A stretch of DNA of 64,000 bases from Cytophagales bacterium CG12_big_fil_rev_8_21_14_0_65_40_12 (GCA_002786855.1 PCUU01000059.1:1-64000); one strand, 5' to 3'. Counted from the first letter of the stretch, positions 28,537 to 37,414 are shown. A program made the numbers and translations. The notes: generated from the letters alone by a model not told the origin.

Positions 28537-31092
28537 TTATTTCTTATCCAATTTGATTGATTTTTTCTCGGCTCCCATATAGATGGAATTGAAAATCAAT
28601 TTATAAGTACCTCTCGGCTGACCTCTGAATTGAGGGCTGAAGCCGAACATTACTAAATTTCCGTTGCCATATTCTACCTTCAACAAGGCCGAAGTATTCG
28701 CTAAGTACTTTTCTTCGCCCAAAGCCCAGCCACTCATCAAAAGTTCGTCTGATGCGTATTTTGCTACTTCTTCAATGCCTTTTACGCCATCATTTACTTT
28801 AAAGGCCCTGCCGTTATCGAAAGAGGCTGCCACTTGGCTTTGCATTCCAAATGCCAATGGATGCGAAGTATGAATCTCTGTTCTTACCAATGAGCCAGGG
28901 ATAAAGAATTCTGTAGGTTTTAACTCCTTCAATACATTGGTGACGGGCAATTTAAATTGTTCAATCGCGAAATCACTAGCCTCATCAAAGAAAATCAATG
29001 CGCCTCCATTTTTAGCATAAGCATCCAAAGCTGCCACACCGGTTGCCCCTACCCCGCCTACAAAACGTTCAGGAGCCCTGCTATTTCCATTCAAAATGGC
29101 CGAAGGCCTCTGCGAAGGAATGATAATGGCACTGTATTGGGCCAAATTGCCTTGCTGAATATCATCGTTATGCAAAGTATCCAAATCGAATTCAAACTGC
29201 TCTAGCATCCAACGCGACCAACCTTCATCCATATTGGCTTGCCATGATTTATAAATCCCAACTTTGATTTTCTTCAACTCTGCTTTTTGTACCGAAGGGT
29301 TTGAATCCACTCCTTTGAAATCAATGCCCAACTCTTTGCTCAAAGCATTCACTTTGGCATCTAAGCCTCTTTTGCTTCTTACCAAAACAGATCCTGCCGC
29401 CATGCCATCAAAGTCTTCTTTGAGTACACTCACCGTAAATCCATCTTTTTGAAGTTGATTAATTGCTTTTGCACTCAGGTTATCTTTGTTCGAAAACACA
29501 TAGCCATATTTACCAGAGGAAGTGACTGTACCGGCCACTGGGCTCAGTTTCTCCATTATTCTTTTAGTAGCAGCGTTGAAATTTTCTGTGACTCTGTCTA
29601 CCTCCACTCCCATTTGCATAGGCAAGGTCCACCCTGCTAAATCATAAGGTGGCGTTGGTGGTCCTCCAGGGTATTGGAATTGATCAGGATATACCTGCTT
29701 TTCCATCAAATCCGCAAGAAAAGGCCTGAAGGCCTGCGCACCATAAAAGATAATTGAACCCGCCTCATAATTTTTGCCATTCACGGTAAAAGGGTTTGTG
29801 GCTTGGTGTGCCTCAATTCCGCCTTGCATCAAAATGTTGGTAAGGTTTAGCGCTTCGCTCGGGTTCCATTGCGCTTTAGGAATGATATAGGCATATGCGC
29901 CTTCTCCATCGGTAATCGCATCGCGGCCCATGCTGTAGATATTGTACAGGAATTCATCTTTTTTGTCGGCTGCCAAATCGAGCACGGCCATAGAGGCTTC
30001 AATCATATAGTCGATGGCCATTCGGAAACGCATGGTGCCGCCTTTGTAAGGATAAGGATAGAAAATCTCAGTTGAATTGGCTGCCTTGCCACCCACGATT
30101 TCTGGCATTCTGTCGACAGGGTATTCTGTTGGTGTAGGAGTCGGCTGGGCAGTTTCCGTTAAAATACCAATCTGATTATGATAGTAAGGAGCTGTGCGCA
30201 TTCCTCCATTCCAAAACATGCTATAGGCAGTAGTGGCAATGGCCCCCGGCATTTTCTTCATAGCAAAACGATTGGCCATGGCCGTGCCCACTAAATTTAC
30301 ACCTGTAGTTACTCCGGGGTGGATTTTTTGATTCACAGGACTACGGAAGGGCGGAATAAAAATCATGGCTCCCCTTGGCGCAGTTTGGTGATGATTGTGC
30401 ACAATTTGGGGGTACCATTGGCTGTACAATACCGTAGTTACGGCCTTGGTTTCAGGCATATTGTTCATGAACCAATCACGGTTATTATCGTGCCCCACAT
30501 ATTTCTGATAAAGAATCGGAGGACTCGAACTTTCGTAAGGCGTACCCAAAGTTTTTCGGTACCAATCCACTACAATGTCTACCCCATCAGGGTTGATCAC
30601 TGGCACAACCAGTGTAATCACATTGTCCCTGATTTTTTGCATTTCTTCTGATTCTTCAGCAGCAATTCTCCACATCAATTCGGAAGTCATTTGCGCATGG
30701 GCGCGTTCTGTGGCGTGCATTCCACCATCGAACCAAACTATGGCCTTTCCATCTTTGGACATTTTGCGCGCTTCGGCTTCGGTGATTTCTGCTCTTGAAA
30801 GCTTTTCACTGATTTCTCTCCACTTTTCAAGGGATTTCATGTTTTCTTCGCTCGAAATAAACACCAGCTTGATTGGGCGGCCCATTACCGACTTGCCGAT
30901 TTCAATCATCTGCACACGATCAGTAGAAGCAGCTAGTTTATCATAGTATTCCAGCATTTGGTCATAGTCGGCTAATTTGTAATCAGCCCCTACTTCATGA
31001 CCGAAGGTGGCTCTCGGATGAGGAATCTGGGCCTTTAGCCCGAATGCTGTCAAAAGCAGGGCAGCAAAAAATAGTTTGAAGGATTTGTTCAT
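28537..31092 (-). CDS. Secreted M14 family zinc carboxypeptidase
   Basis: An 851-residue exported metallopeptidase with a signal peptide at residues 1-21 (ending LKAQ). The M14 domain covers about residues 40-370: the zinc motif is HATE in DGGMHATERAHAQ near residue 125, the third zinc His is probably in QIVHNHHQTAPRG near 230, and a catalytic Glu is likely in GILTETAQ. The C-terminal half includes a glutamine-amidotransferase-like region (AQYSAIIIPSQRPS, GGALIFFDEAS) common to these large Bacteroidota peptidases. Degradation of extracellular peptides is the likely role. It is divergent from the toxin-antitoxin operon with a repeat-rich 559-bp gap. Confidence 0.9.
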   Translation of the reverse strand: MNKSFKLFFAALLLTAFGLKAQIPHPRATFGHEVGADYKLADYDQMLEYYDKLAASTDRVQMIEIGKSVMGRPIKLVFISSEENMKSLEKWREISEKLSRAEITEAEARKMSKDGKAIVWFDGGMHATERAHAQMTSELMWRIAAEESEEMQKIRDNVITLVVPVINPDGVDIVVDWYRKTLGTPYESSSPPILYQKYVGHDNNRDWFMNNMPETKAVTTVLYSQWYPQIVHNHHQTAPRGAMIFIPPFRSPVNQKIHPGVTTGVNLVGTAMANRFAMKKMPGAIATTAYSMFWNGGMRTAPYYHNQIGILTETAQPTPTPTEYPVDRMPEIVGGKAANSTEIFYPYPYKGGTMRFRMAIDYMIEASMAVLDLAADKKDEFLYNIYSMGRDAITDGEGAYAYIIPKAQWNPSEALNLTNILMQGGIEAHQATNPFTVNGKNYEAGSIIFYGAQAFRPFLADLMEKQVYPDQFQYPGGPPTPPYDLAGWTLPMQMGVEVDRVTENFNAATKRIMEKLSPVAGTVTSSGKYGYVFSNKDNLSAKAINQLQKDGFTVSVLKEDFDGMAAGSVLVRSKRGLDAKVNALSKELGIDFKGVDSNPSVQKAELKKIKVGIYKSWQANMDEGWSRWMLEQFEFDLDTLHNDDIQQGNLAQYSAIIIPSQRPSAILNGNSRAPERFVGGVGATGVAALDAYAKNGGALIFFDEASDFAIEQFKLPVTNVLKELKPTEFFIPGSLVRTEIHTSHPLAFGMQSQVAASFDNGRAFKVNDGVKGIEEVAKYASDELLMSGWALGEEKYLANTSALLKVEYGNGNLVMFGFSPQFRGQPRGTYKLIFNSIYMGAEKKSIKLDKK

Positions 31093-31303
31093 GGTTTGTA
31101 TAAGGTTTGGTTGAAGATAACATTAATGTTGAATGCATGCCTCCTCTAATTGGTTAACCCCAGCATAATTGAAATGAATGGGAAATTATTGGTTTGGATG
31201 TCGGGGAGCAGTGGATCAGGGAGCAGGGAGCAGGAAATCGGTTATCAGAGATCAGGCTAAGATACCGCAGCCCTCCCATTGGCTTAGCGTCTCGCTGCGA
31301 ACC

Positions 31304-31413
31304 AACCGATTTAAATGGTTAAAACCATTCTCCAAAACCGTTTATTCTATAGCCCACGGTTTAAACTCTGGGCTATTAATGTCAAATCTAGCCAGAACCG
31401 TTTTAACGGTTGA
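31304..31413 (+). repeat. REP-like palindromic element, copy A
   Basis: Three imperfect palindromes in series: AATGGTTAAAACCATT; then AGCCCACGGTTTAAACTCTGGGCT; then AACCGTTTTAACGGTT. The same three blocks occur in reverse order and orientation at 59442-59551, and the first two at 33511-33574. It is non-coding and self-complementary and lies left of the AbiE operon. Confidence 0.85.
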
Positions 31414-31477
31414 CTTTTATACCTTTCTCCGAATTCTCAAAACTCAAGGAAAAAAACCAAGCGTTTTTAGCTCTAAT

Positions 31478-31542
31478 ACGCTTCAACACATCAACACTTC
31501 CTCACCTCAACACTTCAACACTTCAACACTTCAATACATTTG
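31478..31542 (+). repeat. Short tandem repeat (TTCAACAC-type)
   Basis: Copies of an 8-9-nt unit (TCAACACT / TTCAACAC) run through this stretch, with three near-exact successive copies around 31510-31535 and degenerate copies on the left. C/T-rich on the plus strand, no spacers. Confidence 0.8.
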
Positions 31543-31587
31543 GCAATTTTATACTGTCGCGAGTTCTAGGACATAAGAACTTATTCT

Positions 31588-31638
31588 GTTCACGAATTGT
31601 TTTTGTTCACGTAACGTGAACATTGTATATTTGTGAAC
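31588..31638 (+). promoter_or_regulatory. Operator and promoter of the AbiE-like operon
   Basis: Four half-sites surround the promoter: GTTCACG (31588-31594), a perfect palindrome GTTCACGT-A-ACGTGAAC (31605-31621), and TGTGAAC (31632-31638). The promoter is TTTG (31602-31605) and TATATTTG (31626-31633) with 20 nt between, matching the Bacteroidota consensus. The palindrome fills the spacer and the last half-site overlaps the -7 box, so a bound antitoxin would block transcription. AbiEi antitoxins are known autorepressors that bind inverted repeats; its action here is inferred. Confidence 0.8.
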
Positions 31639-31651
31639 AAAAAGGGTAGGA

Positions 31652-32620
31652 ATGGAAAAAGAAATAATTCATATCGCTTTAGCTAATCTTCGCCATAATA
31701 CTGGTATTGAAGGTTTTTGGAAGGAAACAGGTCTGTTGGACGGTAGATTAGACCTTACCATTAATGGGCTGCAATACCATTTCATGGTTGAAATTAAGCA
31801 AGAAGTCAGAGCGCATCAGCTTGGGCAGATTGAAGATTATTTCCAGCACTATGACAATCTAATGCTGGTAGCCAACCGAATTTTCCCAAAAATCAAAGAA
31901 GAACTCAGGCAAAAGGAGATTCCCTACCTAGAAGCCAACGGAAATATATTCCTAAAAAAAGGAAAGCTCTTTATGCTCGTGGACACACAGAAGCCTTTGC
32001 AAATTGAGAAAAACAAAGGGAATAGGGCATTTACCAAAACAGGACTGAAAGTGTTGTTTTATTTGCTGCAACATAAAGAAGCCATCAATCTGACACAAAG
32101 AGAATTGGCAGAAAAAACCCTTGTAGGTTTAGGAAACATTCCACAAGTGATAGACGGATTAAAGGAAACCGGCTATTTAATTCCCCTAAATAATAAGACT
32201 TATGCATGGGAAAACAGAAAGGCACTGCTGGAAAGATGGATTGCACAATATGCCACAATCTTACGCCCGAAGTTAGTTAAGGAACGATATGCGCTAAAAG
32301 GACAGTGGCAGGATGTAGCATTTGACAATCACAAAACATTATGGGGCGGAGAACCAGCAGCAGACATACTTACTAATCATTTACGACCCGAGAAGTTTCT
32401 TATCTATACACAAGAAGACCGCATGGATTTAATCAAGAATTACCGGCTCATGCCTATTAAGAATGGTGAAATAGAAGTATTGGATATGTTTTGGAAACAG
32501 GAGAAAGGGGAAACTGTTCCTCCCTTATTAGTATATGCCGATTTAATGTTGGAAGGCGGAAAGCGTAATAAAGAAACAGCTGAAAAAATCTATAATGAGT
32601 ACATCGAACCAAACCTATAA
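31652..32620 (+). CDS. AbiEi-family type IV antitoxin with PD-(D/E)XK-like N-terminus
   Basis: A 322-residue protein that I place in the AbiEi family (the larger Bacteroidota form). Residues about 120-190 look like a winged helix (NLTQRELAEKTLVGLGNIPQ, then DGLKETGYL), and the C-terminal block WGGEPAADILTNHLRPEKF with RLMPIKNGEIEVLDMFW is AbiEi-like. Residues 1-105 resemble a restriction-endonuclease fold: D34 in GRLDLTI, then E47-x-K49 in VEIKQEV, and Q56 downstream. Whether this part cuts DNA is unknown. It overlaps the toxin gene by 26 bp and has a palindromic operator directly upstream. Confidence 0.83.
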   Translation: MEKEIIHIALANLRHNTGIEGFWKETGLLDGRLDLTINGLQYHFMVEIKQEVRAHQLGQIEDYFQHYDNLMLVANRIFPKIKEELRQKEIPYLEANGNIFLKKGKLFMLVDTQKPLQIEKNKGNRAFTKTGLKVLFYLLQHKEAINLTQRELAEKTLVGLGNIPQVIDGLKETGYLIPLNNKTYAWENRKALLERWIAQYATILRPKLVKERYALKGQWQDVAFDNHKTLWGGEPAADILTNHLRPEKFLIYTQEDRMDLIKNYRLMPIKNGEIEVLDMFWKQEKGETVPPLLVYADLMLEGGKRNKETAEKIYNEYIEPNL

Positions 32621-33434
32621 AGAATTAGCCATCCCCTACTTCAAAGAATCGTTTGATTGTATTGACGAAGTAATGCAGGAGTTGAAGATTCCCTACTATC
32701 TGATAGGTGTAACTGCCATTGCGCTTGAATTACTAAAAGAGGGAATTAAACCAAGCAGAGGTACAAAAGATGTCGATTTTGCGGTTATGATTTCCAGCAT
32801 AGATGAGTATGAGAAAATTAGTACTGAATTAGAAGTGAGAGATTTCAAAAGAGTAGCTGCTCCTTGGACATTTTACTCGGATACATTTAAAGTAGCCATT
32901 GATTTACTCCCCTTTGGAGAAATAGAAGAAAACTATACAGTTAACTTCAATGAGCGGCATACCGATTTATATGCGCTTGGTTTCCGTGAAGTATTGGAGG
33001 AAGCAGTACAGGTAGAAATAGAAGAAAAAATTGTTAACATTCCGCCATTACCGGGCATGGTCATATTGAAATTAATCGCATGGAGCGACAGACCAGAAGA
33101 ACGCGAGAATGACCTTTCAGATATTCTAAAAATTATTCAGCACTACTACGAACTGGCTTGGGATGAAATTGTCGAACTACACTATGACACTTTAGATAAG
33201 GAACCATTCGACCAGTTGCTTATTGCCGCAGAGGTGTTAGGTAGAAAATCGAGCATATATCTTCAAAAATCGGATACCATTTCAATAAGGATTTTACGAG
33301 TAATGGAAAACAACTTGCACGATGCAGCCAAATCGGCTATTGCCAAAGAATGGGCAAGAAAGTTAGATACAGATCTTGCGTACGCTATGGCTTTACTCAG
33401 TGCATTTCAAAAAGGATTAACACATGAGGCATAA
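32595..33434 (+). CDS. AbiEii/AbiGii-type nucleotidyltransferase toxin
   Basis: A 279-residue nucleotidyltransferase-fold toxin. The core shows YYLIGVTAIALELL (residues 34-47), then GTKDVDFAV with the DxD-type pair D59/D61, and AIDLLPFG with a third acidic residue. Downstream helices (KLIAWSDRPEERENDLSDIL) match the AbiEii/AbiGii family, which in the AbiE phage-defence system acts as the toxin. ATG 32595 lies inside the antitoxin gene, a 26-bp overlap suggesting translational coupling. The pair is bracketed by two REP-like copies. Confidence 0.88.
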   Translation: MSTSNQTYKELAIPYFKESFDCIDEVMQELKIPYYLIGVTAIALELLKEGIKPSRGTKDVDFAVMISSIDEYEKISTELEVRDFKRVAAPWTFYSDTFKVAIDLLPFGEIEENYTVNFNERHTDLYALGFREVLEEAVQVEIEEKIVNIPPLPGMVILKLIAWSDRPEERENDLSDILKIIQHYYELAWDEIVELHYDTLDKEPFDQLLIAAEVLGRKSSIYLQKSDTISIRILRVMENNLHDAAKSAIAKEWARKLDTDLAYAMALLSAFQKGLTHEA

Positions 33435-33510
33435 ATGCAAAACACACGAAATAGCAATATTAGGGCAACGCATCGTGTGAATACGCCACTGATCCTATTT
33501 CTTGTCACAA

Positions 33511-33574
33511 GCCAATCGATTTAAATGGTTAAAACAATCCAAAAAAATTACCCAAATAGCCCAAGGTTTAAGTC
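33511..33574 (+). repeat. REP-like element, copy B (truncated)
   Basis: Same order and orientation as copy A: AATCGATTTAAATGGTTAAAAC, then AATAGCCCAAGGTTTAAG, where it stops before completing the central palindrome. The third palindrome is missing. It lies 77 bp after the toxin gene. Confidence 0.75.
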
Positions 33575-33693
33575 AGCTTCTAATTAACATCATTACAATA
33601 TTTATAACCGTACCTCAGTTATAGACCCAACATTAGCAAAAAGGCCTTGCACCACTTTTAACAGCTTGCTAAAGTTTTTTTTAATCAACCTAT

Positions 33694-34590
33694 ATGAAAC
33701 CACTTAAAACCATCGGGGTTATTGCTGTCATTTTAGTTTTGTGCTTAATCGGGCACATTGGCTATTTATTCTACTTAGCAAAAGCTGAAACCTACCCTTC
33801 TGACACCTTTCTTGATACCGAAACGAACAAAACAGCTCTGATCATTGTAGCCCATGATGACGATGCGGTAAGTATGGCGGGCACCATTTCGAAACTTACC
33901 CAGCAAGGCTGGAAAGTGAGCGAACTGTGCTTCTATCAGGGCTGGAAAGGAAGGGATTCTGCAAGAAAAGTTGATTTGCAGAAAGTGGCTGAAATTGAGC
34001 AGTTAGAAAGCGTAGAATACCATGACGTTCTCTTAAGAATTGACCGAGAAACTGTAGAAAGCCCATGGAAAGCCATTCCTTATGCGGATTTCGACAGCGT
34101 GTACAACAAGGCACCTTTGCGCAAATACATCAAGGACTTTATCGACAAACATCAGCCTTCCGTAATATTTACGCTCGATGATATTGTTGGCGGTTATGGT
34201 CATCCAGAGCATGCCTTAATGAGTCAGCTAGTGCTTGAATATTGCAGAGAGAACGTTAATAATCTTGATTTTTCTGTCAAAAACATCTATCAAGCGGTTT
34301 TTCCACCTTCTGTCAATGAGAAGGTTTTGAAAGATCAATTGGCCTTTAATGAAGCCAAGCGAGTATGGGGATTTGAGAGCACGCCATCGCCAAGCGTACA
34401 AATGAATATTGGTGCTATGGCAGAACAAAAGCAAAAAGTGATGCTCTCCTATTCTACGGAACAAAATAGCCTCACCAAGATCTGGCCCTTTTACAACTAC
34501 TACCCAGCTAAGCTCTATTTCAATATTTTTGATAAAGAATACTACCGTGTGCTCGGAAGAGAGAATGGATTTCATTTAGAACAATTTTGA
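33694..34590 (+). CDS. PIG-L family deacetylase, membrane anchored
   Basis: A 298-residue zinc-dependent deacetylase of the PIG-L (LmbE) family. A hydrophobic N-terminal segment (about residues 6-30) anchors it or serves as a signal peptide. The zinc motif AHDDDAVSMAG (canonical A-H-x-D-D) lies at about residue 53, and the second His ligand is in GYGHPEHALMSQLV near residue 169. Members remove N-acetyl groups from sugars; the substrate here is unknown. It is convergent with the secreted protein gene at 34756. Confidence 0.88.
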   Translation: MKPLKTIGVIAVILVLCLIGHIGYLFYLAKAETYPSDTFLDTETNKTALIIVAHDDDAVSMAGTISKLTQQGWKVSELCFYQGWKGRDSARKVDLQKVAEIEQLESVEYHDVLLRIDRETVESPWKAIPYADFDSVYNKAPLRKYIKDFIDKHQPSVIFTLDDIVGGYGHPEHALMSQLVLEYCRENVNNLDFSVKNIYQAVFPPSVNEKVLKDQLAFNEAKRVWGFESTPSPSVQMNIGAMAEQKQKVMLSYSTEQNSLTKIWPFYNYYPAKLYFNIFDKEYYRVLGRENGFHLEQF

Positions 34591-34696
34591 TCCAAAAATC
34601 CTTTATTACCGAAATGGTAAGCTCAGGACATACTTTGGTATGCATGAACAAAATTAATCTATTGCAAGTCAATGCTTTACAGTAAAAAATAAGCTT

Positions 34697-34736
34697 TGGA
34701 AGCCATAGCTCATTTCTGAGCCATGGCTTTCCTTTT
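34697..34736. terminator. Bidirectional terminator between convergent genes
   Basis: GGAAGCCATAGCTCA pairs with TGAGCCATGGCTTTCC around a TTTC loop, with one mismatch, followed by TTTT on the plus strand. It separates the PIG-L gene from the convergent gene at 34756. Confidence 0.75.
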
Positions 34737-34755
34737 AAGTTTTAAACCAAAGTAT

Positions 34756-35859
34756 TTATTTTATCCTAATTCCGTCAAGGTTGTCAAATTTTCCCATAAC
34801 CCCCCAGCCGCCAAAATTCTCAGAAACTGCCATCCAAAGTTCATTATCTCCTTTTTTCAGTCTTAGATACACATCGTCAAAATAACCCATGGTACCTAAG
34901 AAGCGATAATCTCTGCTGGTAAATTCGTCATGTCCTCCCACTAATAATTGATCATTCAAGTAAACCTTGACCCTGTCACTAAAGCCATAGCTCAGCTTTT
35001 TGATTTGATCTTTATCCGATACAATGGTCACTTTGGCAAAGACTGTATTATTCTGTCCATTGCCGATTGCCACTCTTGCTAAATTGACATAACCAATGTT
35101 CTCTGAATTTACCTTTTTCCATTCCAACCCTTTCTTCATATCTGAGGAGAGATCAACAGGCTTCTGCAATGTGATCTCACTAAACAAGGAAGAAACCAAC
35201 CAAAAAGGAATCACTTCCTTTTCCAAGGGTTTAACAGTATATGGTTGACTTTTGAGTTCAGGATTACTCTGCTTAGTCACTTTTAAATCCGCTATTCTAA
35301 AGGCGGCTGGGCCACCTCCATTAAATCCCAAACTGCCAGCTTTAGGTACTCTTTTCAGTTCTGGAATATAATACAAGGGCGTATTCATATCATTGACATA
35401 CACTTCAGCTGTACTTTCTGCCACCACTAATTTGATGTGATTCCAAGAATTCATCTGATATTTCACTGCTTGAGCAAAACCTTCACCGTAGTACAACTGC
35501 CAGCTGGCCAAACCATTGAAAACAGGCGTATACTGATTTGCATCAGGATTACCCGACTGATGAGGTCTTACGTAAAACTCCTCGTAATTTCCATCTCCTT
35601 GGATTCTGAAGTTAATCCCAGGAAAACCACGGTCGGGAGTGATATAAATATCATACTCTAAAATACCCGTAAAAAACTCAAAATTCTTTAACCGCACTTG
35701 CGACTGAAAAGGCGAAAGGCTTTCCTTTCCTTCAAAACGCTCGAACACATGACTGGTACCGTTTACTTCCCAAAGGTCTTGATCACCGAAAGAAAACTCT
35801 TGACTAACCATCGGCTTGTAAAGCAAAGCCAACAGGGCTACACATAAAAATATTTTCAT
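34756..35859 (-). CDS. Secreted protein with LamG/jelly-roll-like N-terminal region
   Basis: A 367-residue exported protein with a signal peptide at residues 1-20 (ending MVSQ). Residues about 25-200 resemble a concanavalin/LamG-type jelly roll (FTGILEYDIYITPDRGFPGI, YEEFYVRPHQSG, WNHIKLVVAESTAEVYVND, GSLGFNGGGPAAFRIADL). Residues about 210-367 form a second beta-rich region (VYLNDQLLVGG, LRLKKGDNELWMAVSENFGG). I cannot name a precise family. It is divergent from the membrane protein at 35998, whose C-terminal part is also jelly-roll-like, so the two may work together. Role unknown. Confidence 0.75.
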   Translation of the reverse strand: MKIFLCVALLALLYKPMVSQEFSFGDQDLWEVNGTSHVFERFEGKESLSPFQSQVRLKNFEFFTGILEYDIYITPDRGFPGINFRIQGDGNYEEFYVRPHQSGNPDANQYTPVFNGLASWQLYYGEGFAQAVKYQMNSWNHIKLVVAESTAEVYVNDMNTPLYYIPELKRVPKAGSLGFNGGGPAAFRIADLKVTKQSNPELKSQPYTVKPLEKEVIPFWLVSSLFSEITLQKPVDLSSDMKKGLEWKKVNSENIGYVNLARVAIGNGQNNTVFAKVTIVSDKDQIKKLSYGFSDRVKVYLNDQLLVGGHDEFTSRDYRFLGTMGYFDDVYLRLKKGDNELWMAVSENFGGWGVMGKFDNLDGIRIK

Positions 35860-35967
35860 TTGACTTCTTTTTTGAAGCTATTACGGAAGGTCTACTCAAA
35901 AAAGCCTAAAGAAATCTGTTCAAAACCGTTCAAGGCCGTGCAACCTCGTTCGTGTCGATTCAGTTTG

Positions 35968-35975
35968 TAGTTTTG
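35968..35975 (+). promoter_or_regulatory. Predicted -7 promoter box
   Basis: TAGTTTTG matches TAnnTTTG, 23 bp before the ATG at 35998. No clear -33 TTTG is seen at the right spacing. Confidence 0.5.
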
Positions 35976-35997
35976 TAGCCTCTATTAAATTCAAACC

Positions 35998-37263
35998 ATG
36001 AACAAACAGTGTCTTCAAGAGTGCCTCCGTTTAATCGAAGAAAAACTGAAATGGGGGCCAAGCAATGAATGGCTCAATCAGGAGTTTCAACTTTTAAGCT
36101 ATCGTATTTTTGAAGAAACCCGAGTTCGCTTGAGCATCACCACCTTAAAAAGAGTTTGGGGAAGAGTGAATTATGAAAGTGACCCCAGCATTTCCACTCT
36201 TAATACTTTAGCACTTTTTATTGGTTATGAAAATTGGAATGGACTGAAGCAAGGGCTAACGAAAGATTTGCTTTCAACACCAAACATTGAAAAAAAGAAA
36301 CAATGGTCAAAAGCAAGTATTGCCGCTATAATCATATTGCTCGCGACCAGCACCTTGGTTTTAGTAGCATTCAATAAAGAAAGTCAAAAACCATTTTCTG
36401 CCAAGGAAATTGAAAAAGTTAAGTTCAGCAGTGAGCCCGTCACTTTAGGGCTTCCCAATTCAGTGGTTTTCAAATATGACTTTGCGGATATTGAAGCGGA
36501 CAGTTGCTTTATCCAACTGTCGTGGAACGATCAGCTGACCATTCCAATAAGCAATGAGGGCAGCGAGGCCACCGCTATTTATTATTACCCAGGCTATTTC
36601 AGAGCAAAATTGAAAGCCAACAACCAAATTCTGAAAGAACATGATGTACATATCCGTACCGAGGGTTGGATGGCAACAATCGGTGGCGGTGAGATACCTC
36701 GATATCTTTATAGAGAAGAGCTAATTGAAAACGGAAGTCTAAAACTGACTGAAGCAACTTTAAGGGAAATCTATTACACAAATACTGAAGAGGCACCTCT
36801 TCTCACCTATCATTACTTCAATGACTTTGGTGAAATCACAGGTGATTCCTTTGAGTTTGAAACAAAATTTAGAAATAGCTACCACAAGAGCAATGGTATT
36901 TGCCAAAAGACAGTGATTTTAGTGCACGGCACTGAAGGTGTACTCTATGTGTCTTTCTCCATCCCAGGATGTATCAGTGACCTAAATTTGTTCTTAATGG
37001 GCACAGGTTTCAATGGCAAAACCAACGATCTCTCCGCATTTGGCACCAACCTAAGCGAATGGCAAAACTTAAGCTGCACCGTTGAGAAAGGGCTTGTCAA
37101 TATTTATCTGAATGAGCACTTGATCAAAACTTTCGAAACGCCCTATAACCTAGGCCAATTGCTGGGTTTCAAATACCGTTTTCAAGGAGGCGGTGAAATT
37201 GATTATGTGAAGCTTAGTAATGCCAATGGAGTGGTGTTTGAAGATGATTTTGGAAATCTTTAG
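35998..37263 (+). CDS. Single-pass membrane protein with N-terminal HTH-like region and external beta domain
   Basis: A 421-residue protein in three parts. Residues 1-95 (RLSITTLKRVWGRVNYES, then LNTLALFIGYENWNGLK) are a cytoplasmic helical domain of a type common at the N-terminus of Cytophagales membrane proteins. A transmembrane helix follows (about 102-123, IAAIIILLATSTLVLVAF). Residues 130-421 form an external beta-rich region ending in a LamG-like module (LSEWQNLSCTVEKGLVNIYL, YRFQGGGEIDYVKLSNA). DNA binding by the N-terminal domain is possible but unproven. It is divergent from the jelly-roll protein at 34756. Confidence 0.72.
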   Translation: MNKQCLQECLRLIEEKLKWGPSNEWLNQEFQLLSYRIFEETRVRLSITTLKRVWGRVNYESDPSISTLNTLALFIGYENWNGLKQGLTKDLLSTPNIEKKKQWSKASIAAIIILLATSTLVLVAFNKESQKPFSAKEIEKVKFSSEPVTLGLPNSVVFKYDFADIEADSCFIQLSWNDQLTIPISNEGSEATAIYYYPGYFRAKLKANNQILKEHDVHIRTEGWMATIGGGEIPRYLYREELIENGSLKLTEATLREIYYTNTEEAPLLTYHYFNDFGEITGDSFEFETKFRNSYHKSNGICQKTVILVHGTEGVLYVSFSIPGCISDLNLFLMGTGFNGKTNDLSAFGTNLSEWQNLSCTVEKGLVNIYLNEHLIKTFETPYNLGQLLGFKYRFQGGGEIDYVKLSNANGVVFEDDFGNL

Positions 37264-37414
37264 TAAAGTCCAAGGCATTTAACCACCAAATCTCTAAGAA
37301 TTTCATTGAACACTTGTTCATAATATCGTATCCGTATATACATATATTCCATGTTTAAAATGTATCTTGAAATTTAATTCCAGATCATCAAACAACCCAT
37401 CGAATTAAGTCTCT

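Larger units (their letters stand above)
31093..31651. other. Repeat-rich intergenic region
   Basis: No gene is supported here. From left to right it holds a degenerate GGGAGCAGG-type run (about 31203-31258), a REP-like element (31304-31413), a TTCAACAC-type tandem repeat (about 31478-31542), and the AbiEi operator and promoter (31588-31638). An open frame at 31178-31576 merely runs across these repeats. Confidence 0.8.

Noticed and set aside
31178-31576. Open frame of 132 codons in the intergenic region
   Set aside because: It runs through the REP-like element and the tandem repeat, and its translation is low-complexity at the end and without family features.
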